A stretch of 64,000 nucleotides of DNA from Streptomyces alfalfae (GTDB lineage Bacteria > Actinomycetota > Actinomycetes > Streptomycetales > Streptomycetaceae): positions 42,330-106,329 of the forward strand of contig NZ_QEXM01000029.1 in NCBI RefSeq assembly GCF_004127445.1. The letters are read 5' to 3'. The notes below the pieces were generated by a model, which was given only the letters and a program-made list of their open reading frames with translations, was not told the DNA's origin and ran no database searches. The translations under genes were made by a program, and so were the position numbers. Shown here piece after piece: positions 25,848-33,814 of this stretch. Every line of letters begins with the position of its first letter. Position 1 is the first letter of the stretch.

Positions 25848-25892
25848 GCTGCCGCTCCGGACCGTCACACCTCCCGCGTACGGAGCGGCAGC
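25848..25892. terminator. Bidirectional hairpin between the monooxygenase and SCO5389-like genes
   Basis: A perfect 12-bp inverted repeat (GCTGCCGCTCCG at 25848-25859, CGGAGCGGCAGC at 25881-25892) with a 21-nt loop lies between two converging stop codons. Confidence 0.7.
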
Positions 25893-25900
25893 GACTACCG

Positions 25901-26293
25901 TCAGCAGTCCCGGAGTTCGGGCGACTGGTTGAGCAGCTGCCCCCGGATCGAGGTGAAACGGGCGAGCCGGTCGTCGACCGCCGGGTCCAGTGGGAACACC
26001 GCCACACGGTGGCAGTTCTGGAACGCCAGGCGCACGCCGAAGTGCCGCTGCAGTGCGCCGCGAATGGCATCACTCGCGAGCGCGCGCAGCAGCTGCCCAC
26101 GTGCCTGCTCGTCCGGCGGCGGCGTCTGGTTGTCGGCGAACTCTCCGCCGTCGACCTTCAGCTGAGCCACCAGGGAGCTGATCATCTCCCATGCGTAAGG
26201 CAGGGAGGTCCGGACGCAGTCGACGAATGCTGCTTCGTCGACCTCGCCTCGCTCGGCCTGTTCCAACAGTGCCGGTGAGACGTCGAGCGACAT
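25901..26293 (-). CDS. SCO5389-family conserved protein of unknown function
   Basis: 130-aa acidic cytoplasmic protein that appears mostly helical, starting [30 protein letters not shown]. It belongs to a small actinobacterial family named after its S. coelicolor member. No catalytic motif, membrane segment or metal site is apparent. The ATG at 26293 has a strong GAGAGGAG ribosome site; upstream in-frame codons code for an Arg-rich, non-conserved leader and are rejected. It is divergent from nucS with 254 bases between. Confidence 0.75.
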   Translation of the reverse strand: MSLDVSPALLEQAERGEVDEAAFVDCVRTSLPYAWEMISSLVAQLKVDGGEFADNQTPPPDEQARGQLLRALASDAIRGALQRHFGVRLAFQNCHRVAVFPLDPAVDDRLARFTSIRGQLLNQSPELRDC

Positions 26294-26533
26294 GGGTTCT
26301 CCTCTCGCACCCCCGGGGAGCGGGGGCCTACGGACAGGGATGGAGTCCGCATACGCAGCGTGCACGGATGACGACCTCCCGCTTCTACGGTAGGCACCGG
26401 CCGGGCGCCGCACCAGGAGATTGGACGCATAACCGGCCAGGATCGAACAGGTTCATCGACGGACAAGTCGTGCGGTCCAGGCGGTCGTCCCGGGCGTCGA
26501 ACGGGCGAATCGCGTGCACCGCCCCGAGTCGAG

Positions 26534-26547
26534 TAGCGTTGCGCCCC
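26534..26547 (+). promoter_or_regulatory. -10-like TAGCGT before nucS
   Basis: TAGCGT (26534-26539) lies 8 bases upstream of the nucS ATG, with no Shine-Dalgarno between them. This suggests a leaderless or near-leaderless transcript and supports the start at 26548. Confidence 0.45.
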
Positions 26548-27219
26548 ATGCGTCTCGTCATTGCCCGATGCTCCGTGGACTACGCGGGCCGGCTCACCGC
26601 CCATCTCCCTTCGGCCCCCCGCCTGATCCTCGTGAAGGCGGACGGAAGCGTCTCGATCCACGCGGACGACAGGGCCTACAAGCCCCTCAACTGGATGTCG
26701 CCGCCCTGCACGCTGAAGGAGGGATCAGGGGACGACGCCGGTGTGTGGACCGTCGTGAACAAGGCGGGCGAGAAGCTCATCATCACGATGGAGGAGATCC
26801 TCCACGACTCCTCGCACGAACTCGGCGTGGACCCCGGCCTCATCAAGGACGGCGTGGAAGCGCACCTTCAGGAGCTGCTCGCGGACCGGATCGAGACACT
26901 GGGCGACGGTTTCACGCTCATCCGCCGCGAGTACATGACGGCGATCGGCCCCGTCGACATCCTCTGCCGCGACGCCGACGGGCAGACCGTCGCCGTCGAG
27001 ATCAAGCGCCGCGGCGAGATCGACGGCGTCGAGCAGCTGACCCGCTATCTGGAGCTGCTCAACCGCGACCCGCACCTCGCGCCGGTCCGGGGCATCTTCG
27101 CCGCCCAGGAGATCAAGCCGCAGGCCCGCGTCCTCGCCACGGACCGCGGCATCGGCTGCGCCGTCCTCGACTACAACGCGCTGCGTGGCATCGAGGACGA
27201 CAAGCTGCGCCTCTTCTGA
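26548..27219 (+). CDS. nucS: NucS/EndoMS mismatch-specific endonuclease
   Basis: 223-aa nuclease that makes double-strand cuts at mismatched bases and provides the non-MutS mismatch repair of actinobacteria, probably with the beta clamp. The N-terminal domain (1-110) forms the dimer and DNA-binding part. The RecB-like catalytic core shows Asp137 (GPVDILC), Glu151 and Lys153 (VEIKRRGE), matching the active-site D-E-x-K. The protein ends ..DDKLRLF, close to a clamp-binding-type hydrophobic terminus. The start is [16 protein letters not shown], as in the family. It converges on the P-loop protein gene, leaving 13 bases. Confidence 0.95.
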   Translation: MRLVIARCSVDYAGRLTAHLPSAPRLILVKADGSVSIHADDRAYKPLNWMSPPCTLKEGSGDDAGVWTVVNKAGEKLIITMEEILHDSSHELGVDPGLIKDGVEAHLQELLADRIETLGDGFTLIRREYMTAIGPVDILCRDADGQTVAVEIKRRGEIDGVEQLTRYLELLNRDPHLAPVRGIFAAQEIKPQARVLATDRGIGCAVLDYNALRGIEDDKLRLF

Positions 27220-27232
27220 GGCCCCGCGCCGT

Positions 27233-29704
27233 TCAGTGCGCCGTCGACCCGCTGGTGGGGTCGGCGGCGCTTCGCGTCTCCGGTGAGCTCGCCGGGCGGC
27301 TCATGGAGCCGGAGTTGTCCGGCGAGGACGGCGGGGCGTCGCTCGTGGGCGGCTGCGAGGTCGGCGGCTGGGACGTGGGCGGCTTCGACGTCGGGGGCCT
27401 CGACGTGGGCGGCCTGGACGTCGGCGGCTTCGACGTCGGGGGCCTCGACGTGGGCGGCCTGGACGTCGGCTTGTCGCTCGGCTCGTCGCTGGGCCCGTCC
27501 GAGGGCCCGCCGCTGGTGCTCGGGGCGTCCGACGGCTCGCCACTGGTGCTCGGGGCCGGATCGTCGGCCGTGCCGGGGACGCCGTCCTCGCCGGTGCCTC
27601 CGGGGCGGCTGGTGGAGTCCTGCCGCGGCTTGTCGGCGGTCAGGCCGTCGTCGCCCGGGTCCTCCGTGGCGGACTGCTCCGTCGTGACGCGCTCGCCGGG
27701 GCCGTCGCCGCCGGACGTGGCGCCCAGCGTGACGACCGTGCCGAGGACCGCGACGAGCAGGGCTCCCGCGCCCGCGGCGACGAGGTTGCGCCGGGTGCCG
27801 TTGAGGATGGAGCGGCGGGTCGGCGCCTTGGCGGGCACGACGACCGGCGTGACCCTGCTGCTGACCAGGGTCGCGGGCTGCTCCGAGGCCGGTTTCGGCG
27901 GCGCGAGGGCCGCGGGGACGCCGCCGGGCGGCGACGCCGACTCCTCGTGGCGCGCGCCGGGCACCTCTTCCCCGGCGGCGGTGCGACCGCCGGGCAGCGC
28001 GCCGCCCGAGCGGTCGGCGACCAGGGCGAGGGCGCGGCGCCCGGAGATCATGCCGCGCTTGTCGGCGAGGGCGCCGCGCAGCCCGATGGAGGCCTCCAGC
28101 TCGGCGCGCGCCCGGTCGAGCCGCCCGCCGCAGAGCGCGAGGACGCCCAGCTCGTGGTGGAAGTACGCCTCCTCGGCGACCTCTCCCGCGTTGCGTGCCG
28201 CCTCCTGGCCCGACCGCAGGGCGCGCTCCCAGGCGCCCCAGGCGAGGCCTCCCGCGAAGGCGGGCGCGGCGGTGCGGGCGAGCAGCACGGCGGCGCCGCT
28301 CTCCACGGTGACCAGCGCGGCGAGCGCGGCGAGGACCGCGTCCGCCTCGGCGGCGACCCGCTCGGGGGCGACCGAGGGGTGCCCGGCCCACCAGGCGTAG
28401 TGCTGGGCGGCGGCGCGGGCGCGCTCGGTGCTGTCGTCGGCGTACCCGGCGCTCTCCAGCTGGGTGCGGACGCCGGCGGCGAGGCGGTAGCGCGCGCCCA
28501 CCGCGGTGACCAGGGCGCAGCCCACCAGTTCGGCGAGGGCGGCGTCGGCGTGGGTGTCGCCGACCAGGGCGGGCAGGTGGGTCTGGTGCGGCAGTTCCCC
28601 GCCGAGGGCGACGGCGAACTCCAGGGCGGCGCGGGCCGACGGGCTCAGCCGCGAGGCGAGCAGGGCCGCGGGCGCGGCGCCGTCGGCGAGGGAGGGCAGC
28701 GGCACGTCGGCCGCCTCGTCGGCGTCGAAGGGCGCGTCGACCGGGGTGTCGGCGAAGAAGCCGTTCTCCTCGAAGGCGTGCGGGTCGGCGCGGAGCTGGT
28801 CGCGCTGGCGGAGCAGGGCGCCGGCCTGGACGAAGCGCAGCGGCAGGCCCTCGGACTCGAACCACAGGTCGCCCGCCCAGTTGGCCTCCTCGTCGTCGAG
28901 GACCCGGCCGACGACGCGCTCCAGCAGTTCGAGGCTGCCGCCGCGGCCGAGGCCGCCGAGGAAGACCTCTTCGAGGTGGGAGTCGGGGGACGGGGCGGCG
29001 ACGTCGGGCGTCGTGGAGATGAGGAAGGCGCACTCGGGTGTCGCGTCGAGCACCTCGTCGAGGCCCGCGCCACCGAACTCCAGGTCGTCGAGGACGACGA
29101 CGGCGCCGATGTCGTTGACGAGTTCGAGCAGCAACGCGGTGTCGGGCCGGTGCAGGGGCGCGTCGTAGACGGCCGTGAAGAGGTCCTGGAGGAGCTCGCC
29201 GGGCGTCCTGCGGTACCCGGAGAGCCGGACCACGCCGTCGGGCGCGAGGTCGGCGCAGTCCTCGGCGACGGCGTTGAGCAGCGCCGTGCGGCCGGAGCCC
29301 GCAGGTCCGGTGAGGCGTACCGAGCGGCCGCGTGCGAGCAGCCGTACGAGGCGCTCACGCTCTTCCTGGCGCTCGAGGAGCGGCAGCCCGGGCAGGGCGG
29401 GGCCGGGCGGCACGGGCGGCAGGGCGGCGCGGCGCAGCTCGGCGCGGTCGCCGGCGGCGCGCTTGGCGGGCCTGTCGGGCCGCTCCCCGGGCGGGCAGGG
29501 TTCGATCTCACTGCCGTCGACGGGGTTGACGGTGAGCAGGAAGTCGCCGGACACCAGCTGCACGGTGCGCGCCAGGGCGGGCGCCTGCTGGCCGAAGTCC
29601 GGCGTCAGCGGATCGCGCGGGCGCTGCGGTCGCGCCGGGCCGCCGGACGCGTCGCCGGCCTGCTCGTGGCCGTACTCCTCGGGTTCCCGGTTCATCGGCT
29701 CCAT
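27233..29704 (-). CDS. Membrane-anchored P-loop (NB-ARC/AAA-like) protein with Ser/Thr/Pro-repeat tail
   Basis: 823-aa protein. Residues 110-350 form a STAND/AAA-like nucleotide-binding domain with P-loop GPAGSGRT (133-140), where Arg replaces the usual Lys, and Walker B AVVVLDDLEF. A helical, TPR-like region follows (about 380-570). A single membrane span at about 641-663 (LVAAGAGALLVAVLGTVVTLG) leads to a 160-residue outside tail rich in Ser, Thr, Pro and Asp with nine PPTS(R/K/Q) pentapeptides. The nucleotide domain should be cytoplasmic. The ATG at 29704 is favoured; a second Met at 29695 has a closer GGAG. The STAS gene lies upstream. No function is known. Confidence 0.78.
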   Translation of the reverse strand: MEPMNREPEEYGHEQAGDASGGPARPQRPRDPLTPDFGQQAPALARTVQLVSGDFLLTVNPVDGSEIEPCPPGERPDRPAKRAAGDRAELRRAALPPVPPGPALPGLPLLERQEERERLVRLLARGRSVRLTGPAGSGRTALLNAVAEDCADLAPDGVVRLSGYRRTPGELLQDLFTAVYDAPLHRPDTALLLELVNDIGAVVVLDDLEFGGAGLDEVLDATPECAFLISTTPDVAAPSPDSHLEEVFLGGLGRGGSLELLERVVGRVLDDEEANWAGDLWFESEGLPLRFVQAGALLRQRDQLRADPHAFEENGFFADTPVDAPFDADEAADVPLPSLADGAAPAALLASRLSPSARAALEFAVALGGELPHQTHLPALVGDTHADAALAELVGCALVTAVGARYRLAAGVRTQLESAGYADDSTERARAAAQHYAWWAGHPSVAPERVAAEADAVLAALAALVTVESGAAVLLARTAAPAFAGGLAWGAWERALRSGQEAARNAGEVAEEAYFHHELGVLALCGGRLDRARAELEASIGLRGALADKRGMISGRRALALVADRSGGALPGGRTAAGEEVPGARHEESASPPGGVPAALAPPKPASEQPATLVSSRVTPVVVPAKAPTRRSILNGTRRNLVAAGAGALLVAVLGTVVTLGATSGGDGPGERVTTEQSATEDPGDDGLTADKPRQDSTSRPGGTGEDGVPGTADDPAPSTSGEPSDAPSTSGGPSDGPSDEPSDKPTSRPPTSRPPTSKPPTSRPPTSRPPTSKPPTSQPPTSQPPTSDAPPSSPDNSGSMSRPASSPETRSAADPTSGSTAH
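27355..27471 (-). repeat. 15-bp tandem repeat encoding PPTS(R/K/Q) pentapeptides
   Basis: About eight 15-base units (GGCGGCCTGGACGTC and variants on the plus strand) run in tandem in the P-loop protein gene. The units fall into two alternating sequence types, so blocks of them were duplicated. The encoded Pro-Pro-Thr-Ser stretch lies outside the membrane. Boundaries are accurate to a few bases. Confidence 0.8.
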
Positions 29705-29902
29705 GGTCCTAGCCCCCCAGATGCGTGGTGTGCAGAGCCCCCTCCGGCCTTCGTGCACACTGCGCTGTCGCTTCTGGTCCGGTGCCCCCGCGCGGGTTCG
29801 TATATCGGTGGGCGACCGAACCCTAGACGTTCGCCCAGTATCTACGAGGAAGCGGGGTACCGCCCCGTCCGAGACGTCACAGTCTCGTGAGGATTGCGTG
29901 CT

Positions 29903-30226
29903 TCAGGCCCTGTGGAGCGATTCGACGCCGATGCCGCCCTCGATCGCGAGGATGCGGTGGAGCCGTGTCGCGACGAGCAGGCGCTGCATCTGCGGCGGCA
30001 CGTGGCGCAGGACGAGCCTGCGTCCGCACCGCCCGGCGCGGCGGTGCGCGCCCATGATGACGCCGAGTCCCGTGGCGTCCCACGAGTCGAGTTCGGACAG
30101 GTCGAGCACCAGGTCGCCGGCGCCGTCGTCGACGGCCGAGTGCAGGACCGTACGGGCGTCCGCCGCGCTGCGTACGTCGAGGCGTCCCCCGACGACCAGC
30201 TGGGCCTGGTCGCCCCTGATGTGCAT
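29903..30226 (-). CDS. STAS-domain anti-sigma factor antagonist
   Basis: 107-aa single STAS domain of the SpoIIAA/BldG type, which binds anti-sigma kinases and frees a sigma factor. The fold is clear from QLVVGGRLDVRSAADARTVL and LVLDLSELDSWDATGLGVIMG. At the phosphorylation site the usual D-S-(S/T)-G-L-G reads D-A-T-G-L-G, so Thr52 is the only possible acceptor. No anti-sigma or sigma gene is adjacent. It is read ahead of the P-loop membrane protein gene with a 198-base gap, so cotranscription is possible. The family call is secure; the partner is unknown. Confidence 0.88.
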   Translation of the reverse strand: MHIRGDQAQLVVGGRLDVRSAADARTVLHSAVDDGAGDLVLDLSELDSWDATGLGVIMGAHRRAGRCGRRLVLRHVPPQMQRLLVATRLHRILAIEGGIGVESLHRA

Positions 30227-30457
30227 ATGCGCTCCCCGAGAGTGCTGTGTGCAGAGTGTCGTGTCTGCTGTGACGGATGGTCCGTAAGGCGTCTGCTGAT
30301 CCTTGAGGCGATCTGCGTTATGTCACAGCAACTGACTGCCGCTTGGGCAAGGAAGTTGCCGTCTGTAAGCGAACCGATACCGAATTCACTCCGAGGGGTG
30401 ACCCGGGAGCCGCCGAAAGGTCAGACGAGGCGTCAGGCGGCGTACGTCAGTACTGGT

Positions 30458-31306
30458 TCAGTGCTTGTAGAAGCCCTGCCCGCTCTTGCGGCCGATGTCA
30501 CCGGCGTCAACCATCCGGCGCATCAGCTCCGGCGGGGCGAACTTCTCGTCCTGGGACTCCGTGTAGATGTTGCTCGTGGCGTGCAGCAGGATGTCGACGC
30601 CGGTGAGGTCGGCGGTCGCGAGCGGGCCCATGGCGTGGCCGAAGCCGAGCTTGCAGGCGATGTCGATGTCCTCGGCGGTGGCGACGCCCGACTCGTGCAG
30701 CTTGGCGGCCTCGACGACGAGCGCGGAGATCAGACGGGTCGTCACGAAGCCGGCGACGTCGCGGTTGACGACGATGCAGGTCTTGCCGACGGACTCGGCG
30801 AACTCACGGGTGCGGGCGAGGGTTTCGTCGCTGGTCTTGTAGCCGCGCACGAGTTCGCACAGCTGCATCATCGGGACCGGCGAGAAGAAGTGGGCTCCGA
30901 CGACGCGCTCGGGGCGGTCCGTCACGGCCGCGATCTTGGTGATCGGGATGGCGGAAGTGTTGGAGGCGAGCACGGCGTCGTCGCGCACGAGGTTGTCGAG
31001 GGCGCGGAAGATCTCGTGCTTGACCTCCAGCTTCTCGAACACGGCCTCGACGACGATGTCCGCGTCGGCGACGGCGTCCAGGTCGGTGGTGGTCGTGATG
31101 CGCCCGAGCGCGGCCTCGGCGTCCTCGGCGGCGAGCTTGCCCTTGCTCACGAACTTGTCGTACGAGGCCTTGATCCCGTCGGTGCCACGGGTCAGGGCCT
31201 CGCCGGTGACGTCGCGCAGGACGACGTCCCAGCCCGCCTGGGCGGAGACCTGAGCGATACCGGACCCCATGAGTCCGGCTCCGATGACGGCGAGCTTCCG
31301 TGCCAC
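30458..31306 (-). CDS. 3-hydroxybutyryl-CoA dehydrogenase
   Basis: 282-aa NAD(P)-dependent dehydrogenase interconverting acetoacetyl-CoA and 3-hydroxybutyryl-CoA. The Rossmann fold starts at once with LAVIGAGLMGSGIAQ; the catalytic His139 is in VVGAHFFSPVPMMQL and the conserved SNTS is present. The C-terminal dimer domain ends DIGRKSGQGFYKH, the classic motif. The GTG at 31306 is preceded by GGGGAG; the further upstream codon adds a non-conserved leader. It stands alone, and could feed crotonyl-CoA for the ethylmalonyl-CoA pathway, a source of the methylmalonyl-CoA handled by mce and MeaB. Confidence 0.92.
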   Translation of the reverse strand: MARKLAVIGAGLMGSGIAQVSAQAGWDVVLRDVTGEALTRGTDGIKASYDKFVSKGKLAAEDAEAALGRITTTTDLDAVADADIVVEAVFEKLEVKHEIFRALDNLVRDDAVLASNTSAIPITKIAAVTDRPERVVGAHFFSPVPMMQLCELVRGYKTSDETLARTREFAESVGKTCIVVNRDVAGFVTTRLISALVVEAAKLHESGVATAEDIDIACKLGFGHAMGPLATADLTGVDILLHATSNIYTESQDEKFAPPELMRRMVDAGDIGRKSGQGFYKH

Positions 31307-31453
31307 TGTTCCGACTCCCCTACCGCTGATCGCGCTTGGCTTACACACTGTTTACGTATGCCTCTGCGGCGGACATTAGCGGTCGGGGGCGCGCCTGTGG
31401 CCGTGAAGAGATGCGCGTCACGTCTCAAATGACGGACATCACACCGGTACGGG

Positions 31454-31479
31454 CCCGCGTGTGCGGCGGGTCACGCGGG
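31454..31479 (-). terminator. Hairpin after the TetR gene
   Basis: A perfect 8-bp inverted repeat (CCCGCGTG at 31454-31461, CACGCGGG at 31472-31479) with a 10-nt loop begins 9 bases beyond the TetR stop. It would keep TetR transcripts out of the dehydrogenase gene. Confidence 0.55.
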
Positions 31480-31487
31480 AGGGGGTG

Positions 31488-32129
31488 TCATCCGGCGGGC
31501 CGCGTCGCGTAGTTGAGGACCTTCTCGCCGAGGAGGTCCTCCATCTCGTCGAGCAGGACGAGGGCCTCGCGCGAGACCTCGGCGACGTCGCGGCGTTTGA
31601 CCATCTCGTCGCCGATCCACGCCATCAGGGTGCTGTGGAGCCAGGAGAGCTGACCGGCGATCAGGCCGGGCAGGGGGTCGCCTTCGGCGGCCCCGGTCTC
31701 CTCGGCGAGCGTCCTGGTGAGCTCGGCCAGCGCCTCCTGCTGGATCTCCCAGAGCCGGGAGCGCAGCGGGTGCGCGTCGATGATGACCTTCATGAAGTCG
31801 GCCCAGCCCGCGAAGAGGCCGACGGTGGGCGAGACGCTCTCCACGTCCGCGCGCAGCCGGCGCAGGACGGCGGCGGCCGCCGACTCCCCGGCCCTGCGGC
31901 CCCGCACATAGCCCGGCAGCCGGTCGACGACGTCCTCGCCGCGGTCGAGGAAGAGGTCCTCCTTGGCGGGGAAGTAGTTGTACACCGTGTTGACGGAGAC
32001 GTCCGCCGCGTCCGCGATCTCCGCGACGGTCACCGCGCCGAAGCCGCGCTCCAGGAAGAGCCCCGTGGCGATGTCGGAGATCCGCTGCCTGGTCTGCCGC
32101 TTCTTGCGCTCCCTGAGCCCTTCGGTCAT
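31488..32129 (-). CDS. TetR family transcriptional regulator
   Basis: 213-aa repressor. The N-terminal helix-turn-helix is typical: RERKKRQTRQRISDIATGLFLERGF followed by VTVAEIADAADVSVNTVYNYFPAKEDLF. The C-terminal ligand domain is all-helical. The ATG at 32129 begins MTEGLRERKKRQTRQ, the usual TetR opening. It is divergent from an ABC exporter across a 97-base AT-rich gap, the standard layout for a repressor of a drug efflux pump. Its likely target is that gap; the inducer is unknown. Confidence 0.92.
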   Translation of the reverse strand: MTEGLRERKKRQTRQRISDIATGLFLERGFGAVTVAEIADAADVSVNTVYNYFPAKEDLFLDRGEDVVDRLPGYVRGRRAGESAAAAVLRRLRADVESVSPTVGLFAGWADFMKVIIDAHPLRSRLWEIQQEALAELTRTLAEETGAAEGDPLPGLIAGQLSWLHSTLMAWIGDEMVKRRDVAEVSREALVLLDEMEDLLGEKVLNYATRPAG

Positions 32130-32159
32130 GCGCCCATCGTAGGCGTCGTTGGGTGGCAT

Positions 32160-32202
32160 GGAAATTTGCGCGACCTATAAAATTGGTGGCGTTGCAAAAT
32201 TC
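32160..32202. promoter_or_regulatory. AT-rich divergent promoter region with imperfect inverted repeat
   Basis: GAAATTTGCG (32161-32170) and TTGCAAAATTC (32192-32202) form an imperfect inverted repeat around a TATAAAATT core. It is by far the most AT-rich tract nearby. It should hold both promoters and the TetR operator; exact -35/-10 pairs cannot be fixed by eye. Confidence 0.45.
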
Positions 32203-32226
32203 TAGTGACTCTGTTTTCGTGGGGGC

Positions 32227-33009
32227 ATGGCCATCATCAGCACGTCCGGGCTCAGCCGGACCTTCCAAACCAAGGGCGGGCCCGTCGAAGCCGTCCGCGG
32301 CATCGACCTGACCGTGCCGGCGGGCGAGATCCTGGGCTTCCTCGGGCCCAACGGCGCGGGCAAGACCACCACGCTGCGCATGCTGACCACACTGCTCCCG
32401 CCCACCGGCGGCAGCGCCACCGTGGCCGGGTGCGACCTGGCCGACGACCCGGCGGGCGTGCGCGGCCGGATCGGTTACGTCGCCCAGTCCGGCGGCGTGG
32501 ACCTCAGCGTCTCCGTACGCGAGGAACTGATCACCCAGGGGCGCCTGTACCGCCTGCCGAAGGCCCGCGCCGAGGCGCGCGCCGAGGAACTGGCCCACGA
32601 CCTCGGCCTGACCGAGCTGATGGAGCGGCCCTGCGCGGCGCTCTCCGGCGGCCAGCGCCGGCGCCTGGACATCGCCATGGGGCTCACGCACCGGCCCGAG
32701 GTGCTCTTCCTCGACGAGCCGACCACCGGGCTCGACCCGGGCAGCCGGGCCGACCTGTGGGCGCTGGTGCGGCGGCTGCGCGACACGTACGGCACGACCG
32801 TCTTCCTCACCACGCACTACCTCGACGAGGCCGACGCGCTCTCCGACCGCCTCGTCGTCGTGGACAAGGGCGTCGTCGTCGCCGACGGCACACCGGGCGC
32901 CCTCAAGCTGCGCCACGGCGGCTCGATCGACGCCACGCTCCAGGACACCTTCCTCGCCATCACCGGCCGCGAACCCGCCCCCGAGGAGCGGGCCCCCGTC
33001 GCCGTATGA
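32227..33009 (+). CDS. DrrA-type ABC exporter ATP-binding protein
   Basis: 260-aa ATPase of the daunorubicin-resistance (DrrA) family. Walker A GPNGAGKTT, Q-loop VAQSGGVD, canonical signature LSGGQRRRLDIA, Walker B LFLDEPTTGLDP and H-loop LTTHYLDEAD are all intact. The ATG has GTGGGGG upstream. The partner permease follows after 36 bases, and the TetR gene diverges. It is a typical drug-efflux arrangement, and differs in its canonical signature from the ATPases near 20-23 kb. Confidence 0.92.
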   Translation: MAIISTSGLSRTFQTKGGPVEAVRGIDLTVPAGEILGFLGPNGAGKTTTLRMLTTLLPPTGGSATVAGCDLADDPAGVRGRIGYVAQSGGVDLSVSVREELITQGRLYRLPKARAEARAEELAHDLGLTELMERPCAALSGGQRRRLDIAMGLTHRPEVLFLDEPTTGLDPGSRADLWALVRRLRDTYGTTVFLTTHYLDEADALSDRLVVVDKGVVVADGTPGALKLRHGGSIDATLQDTFLAITGREPAPEERAPVAV

Positions 33010-33045
33010 CCCGCACACCCGCCCGCCCACAGCTTCGAGGGACCC

Positions 33046-33801
33046 ATGCCCGCCCTGCTCTCCGACACCGCGCTCATCTTCGGGCGGTACGCCCGGCAGA
33101 CCCTGCGCTCCAAGTTCCAGATCCTCTTCGGCGTCCTGACGCCCCTGCTCTACCTGCTCTTCTTCGGCCCCCTGCTCACCGATCTGCCGCTCGGCCCCGA
33201 CGGCGACTCCTGGCAGATCCTCGTCCCGGGGCTGCTGCTGCAACTGGGCCTCTTCGGGGCGACCTTCAGCGGCTTCGCGCTCATCATCGAGAAGCAGTTC
33301 GGCGTGGTGGAGCGGATGCGGGTGACGCCAATCAGCCGCCTCGCGCTGCTGCTCGGGCGGATCCTGCGCGACGCCGCGCTCTTCGTCTTCCAGGCGGTGC
33401 TGCTCGTGCTCGCCGCGCTGGTCATGGGGCTCAGGGCGCCCCTCGCCGGCATCCTCGTCGGGTTCGCCTTCGTGGCGCTCCTGACGGCGGGGCTCGCCTC
33501 GCTCTCGTACGCGCTCGCCATGAAGGTCGGCAAACCGCAGGAGTTCGGCCCCGCCGTGAACGCGGTGAGCATGCCCGCGATGCTGCTCTCCGGCCTGATG
33601 CTGCCGATGACGCTCGCGCCGACCTGGCTGGACGTCCTGTCGCACCTCATGCCGTTCCGCTACCTGGTCGACGCGGTGCGGGCGGCGTACGTGGGCGACT
33701 ACGCGACCGCCGCCATGCTGTACGGGGTCCTCACGGCCATCGCCTTCGCGCTGTTCTCCGTGGCGGTCGGCACGCGCGTCTTCAAGCGGGCGGGGGCCTG
33801 A
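33046..33801 (+). CDS. DrrB-type ABC-2 exporter permease
   Basis: 251-aa membrane protein with six predicted spans. It starts ALLSDTALIFGRYARQTLRS, has the cytoplasmic EKQFGVVERMRVTPISR loop typical of DrrB proteins, and the NAVSMPAMLLSGLMLPM segment. A GAGGG ribosome site precedes the ATG. It forms the channel for the ATPase just upstream; the substrate is unknown but probably a hydrophobic drug or peptide. Confidence 0.9.
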   Translation: MPALLSDTALIFGRYARQTLRSKFQILFGVLTPLLYLLFFGPLLTDLPLGPDGDSWQILVPGLLLQLGLFGATFSGFALIIEKQFGVVERMRVTPISRLALLLGRILRDAALFVFQAVLLVLAALVMGLRAPLAGILVGFAFVALLTAGLASLSYALAMKVGKPQEFGPAVNAVSMPAMLLSGLMLPMTLAPTWLDVLSHLMPFRYLVDAVRAAYVGDYATAAMLYGVLTAIAFALFSVAVGTRVFKRAGA

Positions 33802-33802
33802 C

Positions 33803-33814
33803 TACGCTGGCCGC
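33803..33814 (+). promoter_or_regulatory. -10-like TACGCT, probable leaderless start of the adenosyltransferase gene
   Basis: TACGCT (33803-33808) overlaps the permease stop region and ends 6 bases before the next ATG. No ribosome site is present. It suggests the cobalamin gene is transcribed on its own despite lying 13 bases from the exporter gene. Confidence 0.5.

Noticed and set aside
27355..27471. Possible CRISPR-like array
   Set aside because: The units are contiguous 15-base repeats without spacers and lie within a coding sequence.
26514..28400. Plus-strand open frame with GGLDVGG/GGFDVGG repeats resembling a pentapeptide-repeat protein
   Set aside because: It starts inside nucS and then runs antisense to the PPTS-encoding repeat of the P-loop protein gene. 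The repeat pattern is the 15-base DNA repeat read in another frame.
27171..29033. Minus-strand frame with HVEAPDVEA repeats
   Set aside because: Same DNA repeat in a shifted frame of the P-loop protein gene. The true frame has the P-loop, Walker B and membrane span and a plausible start.
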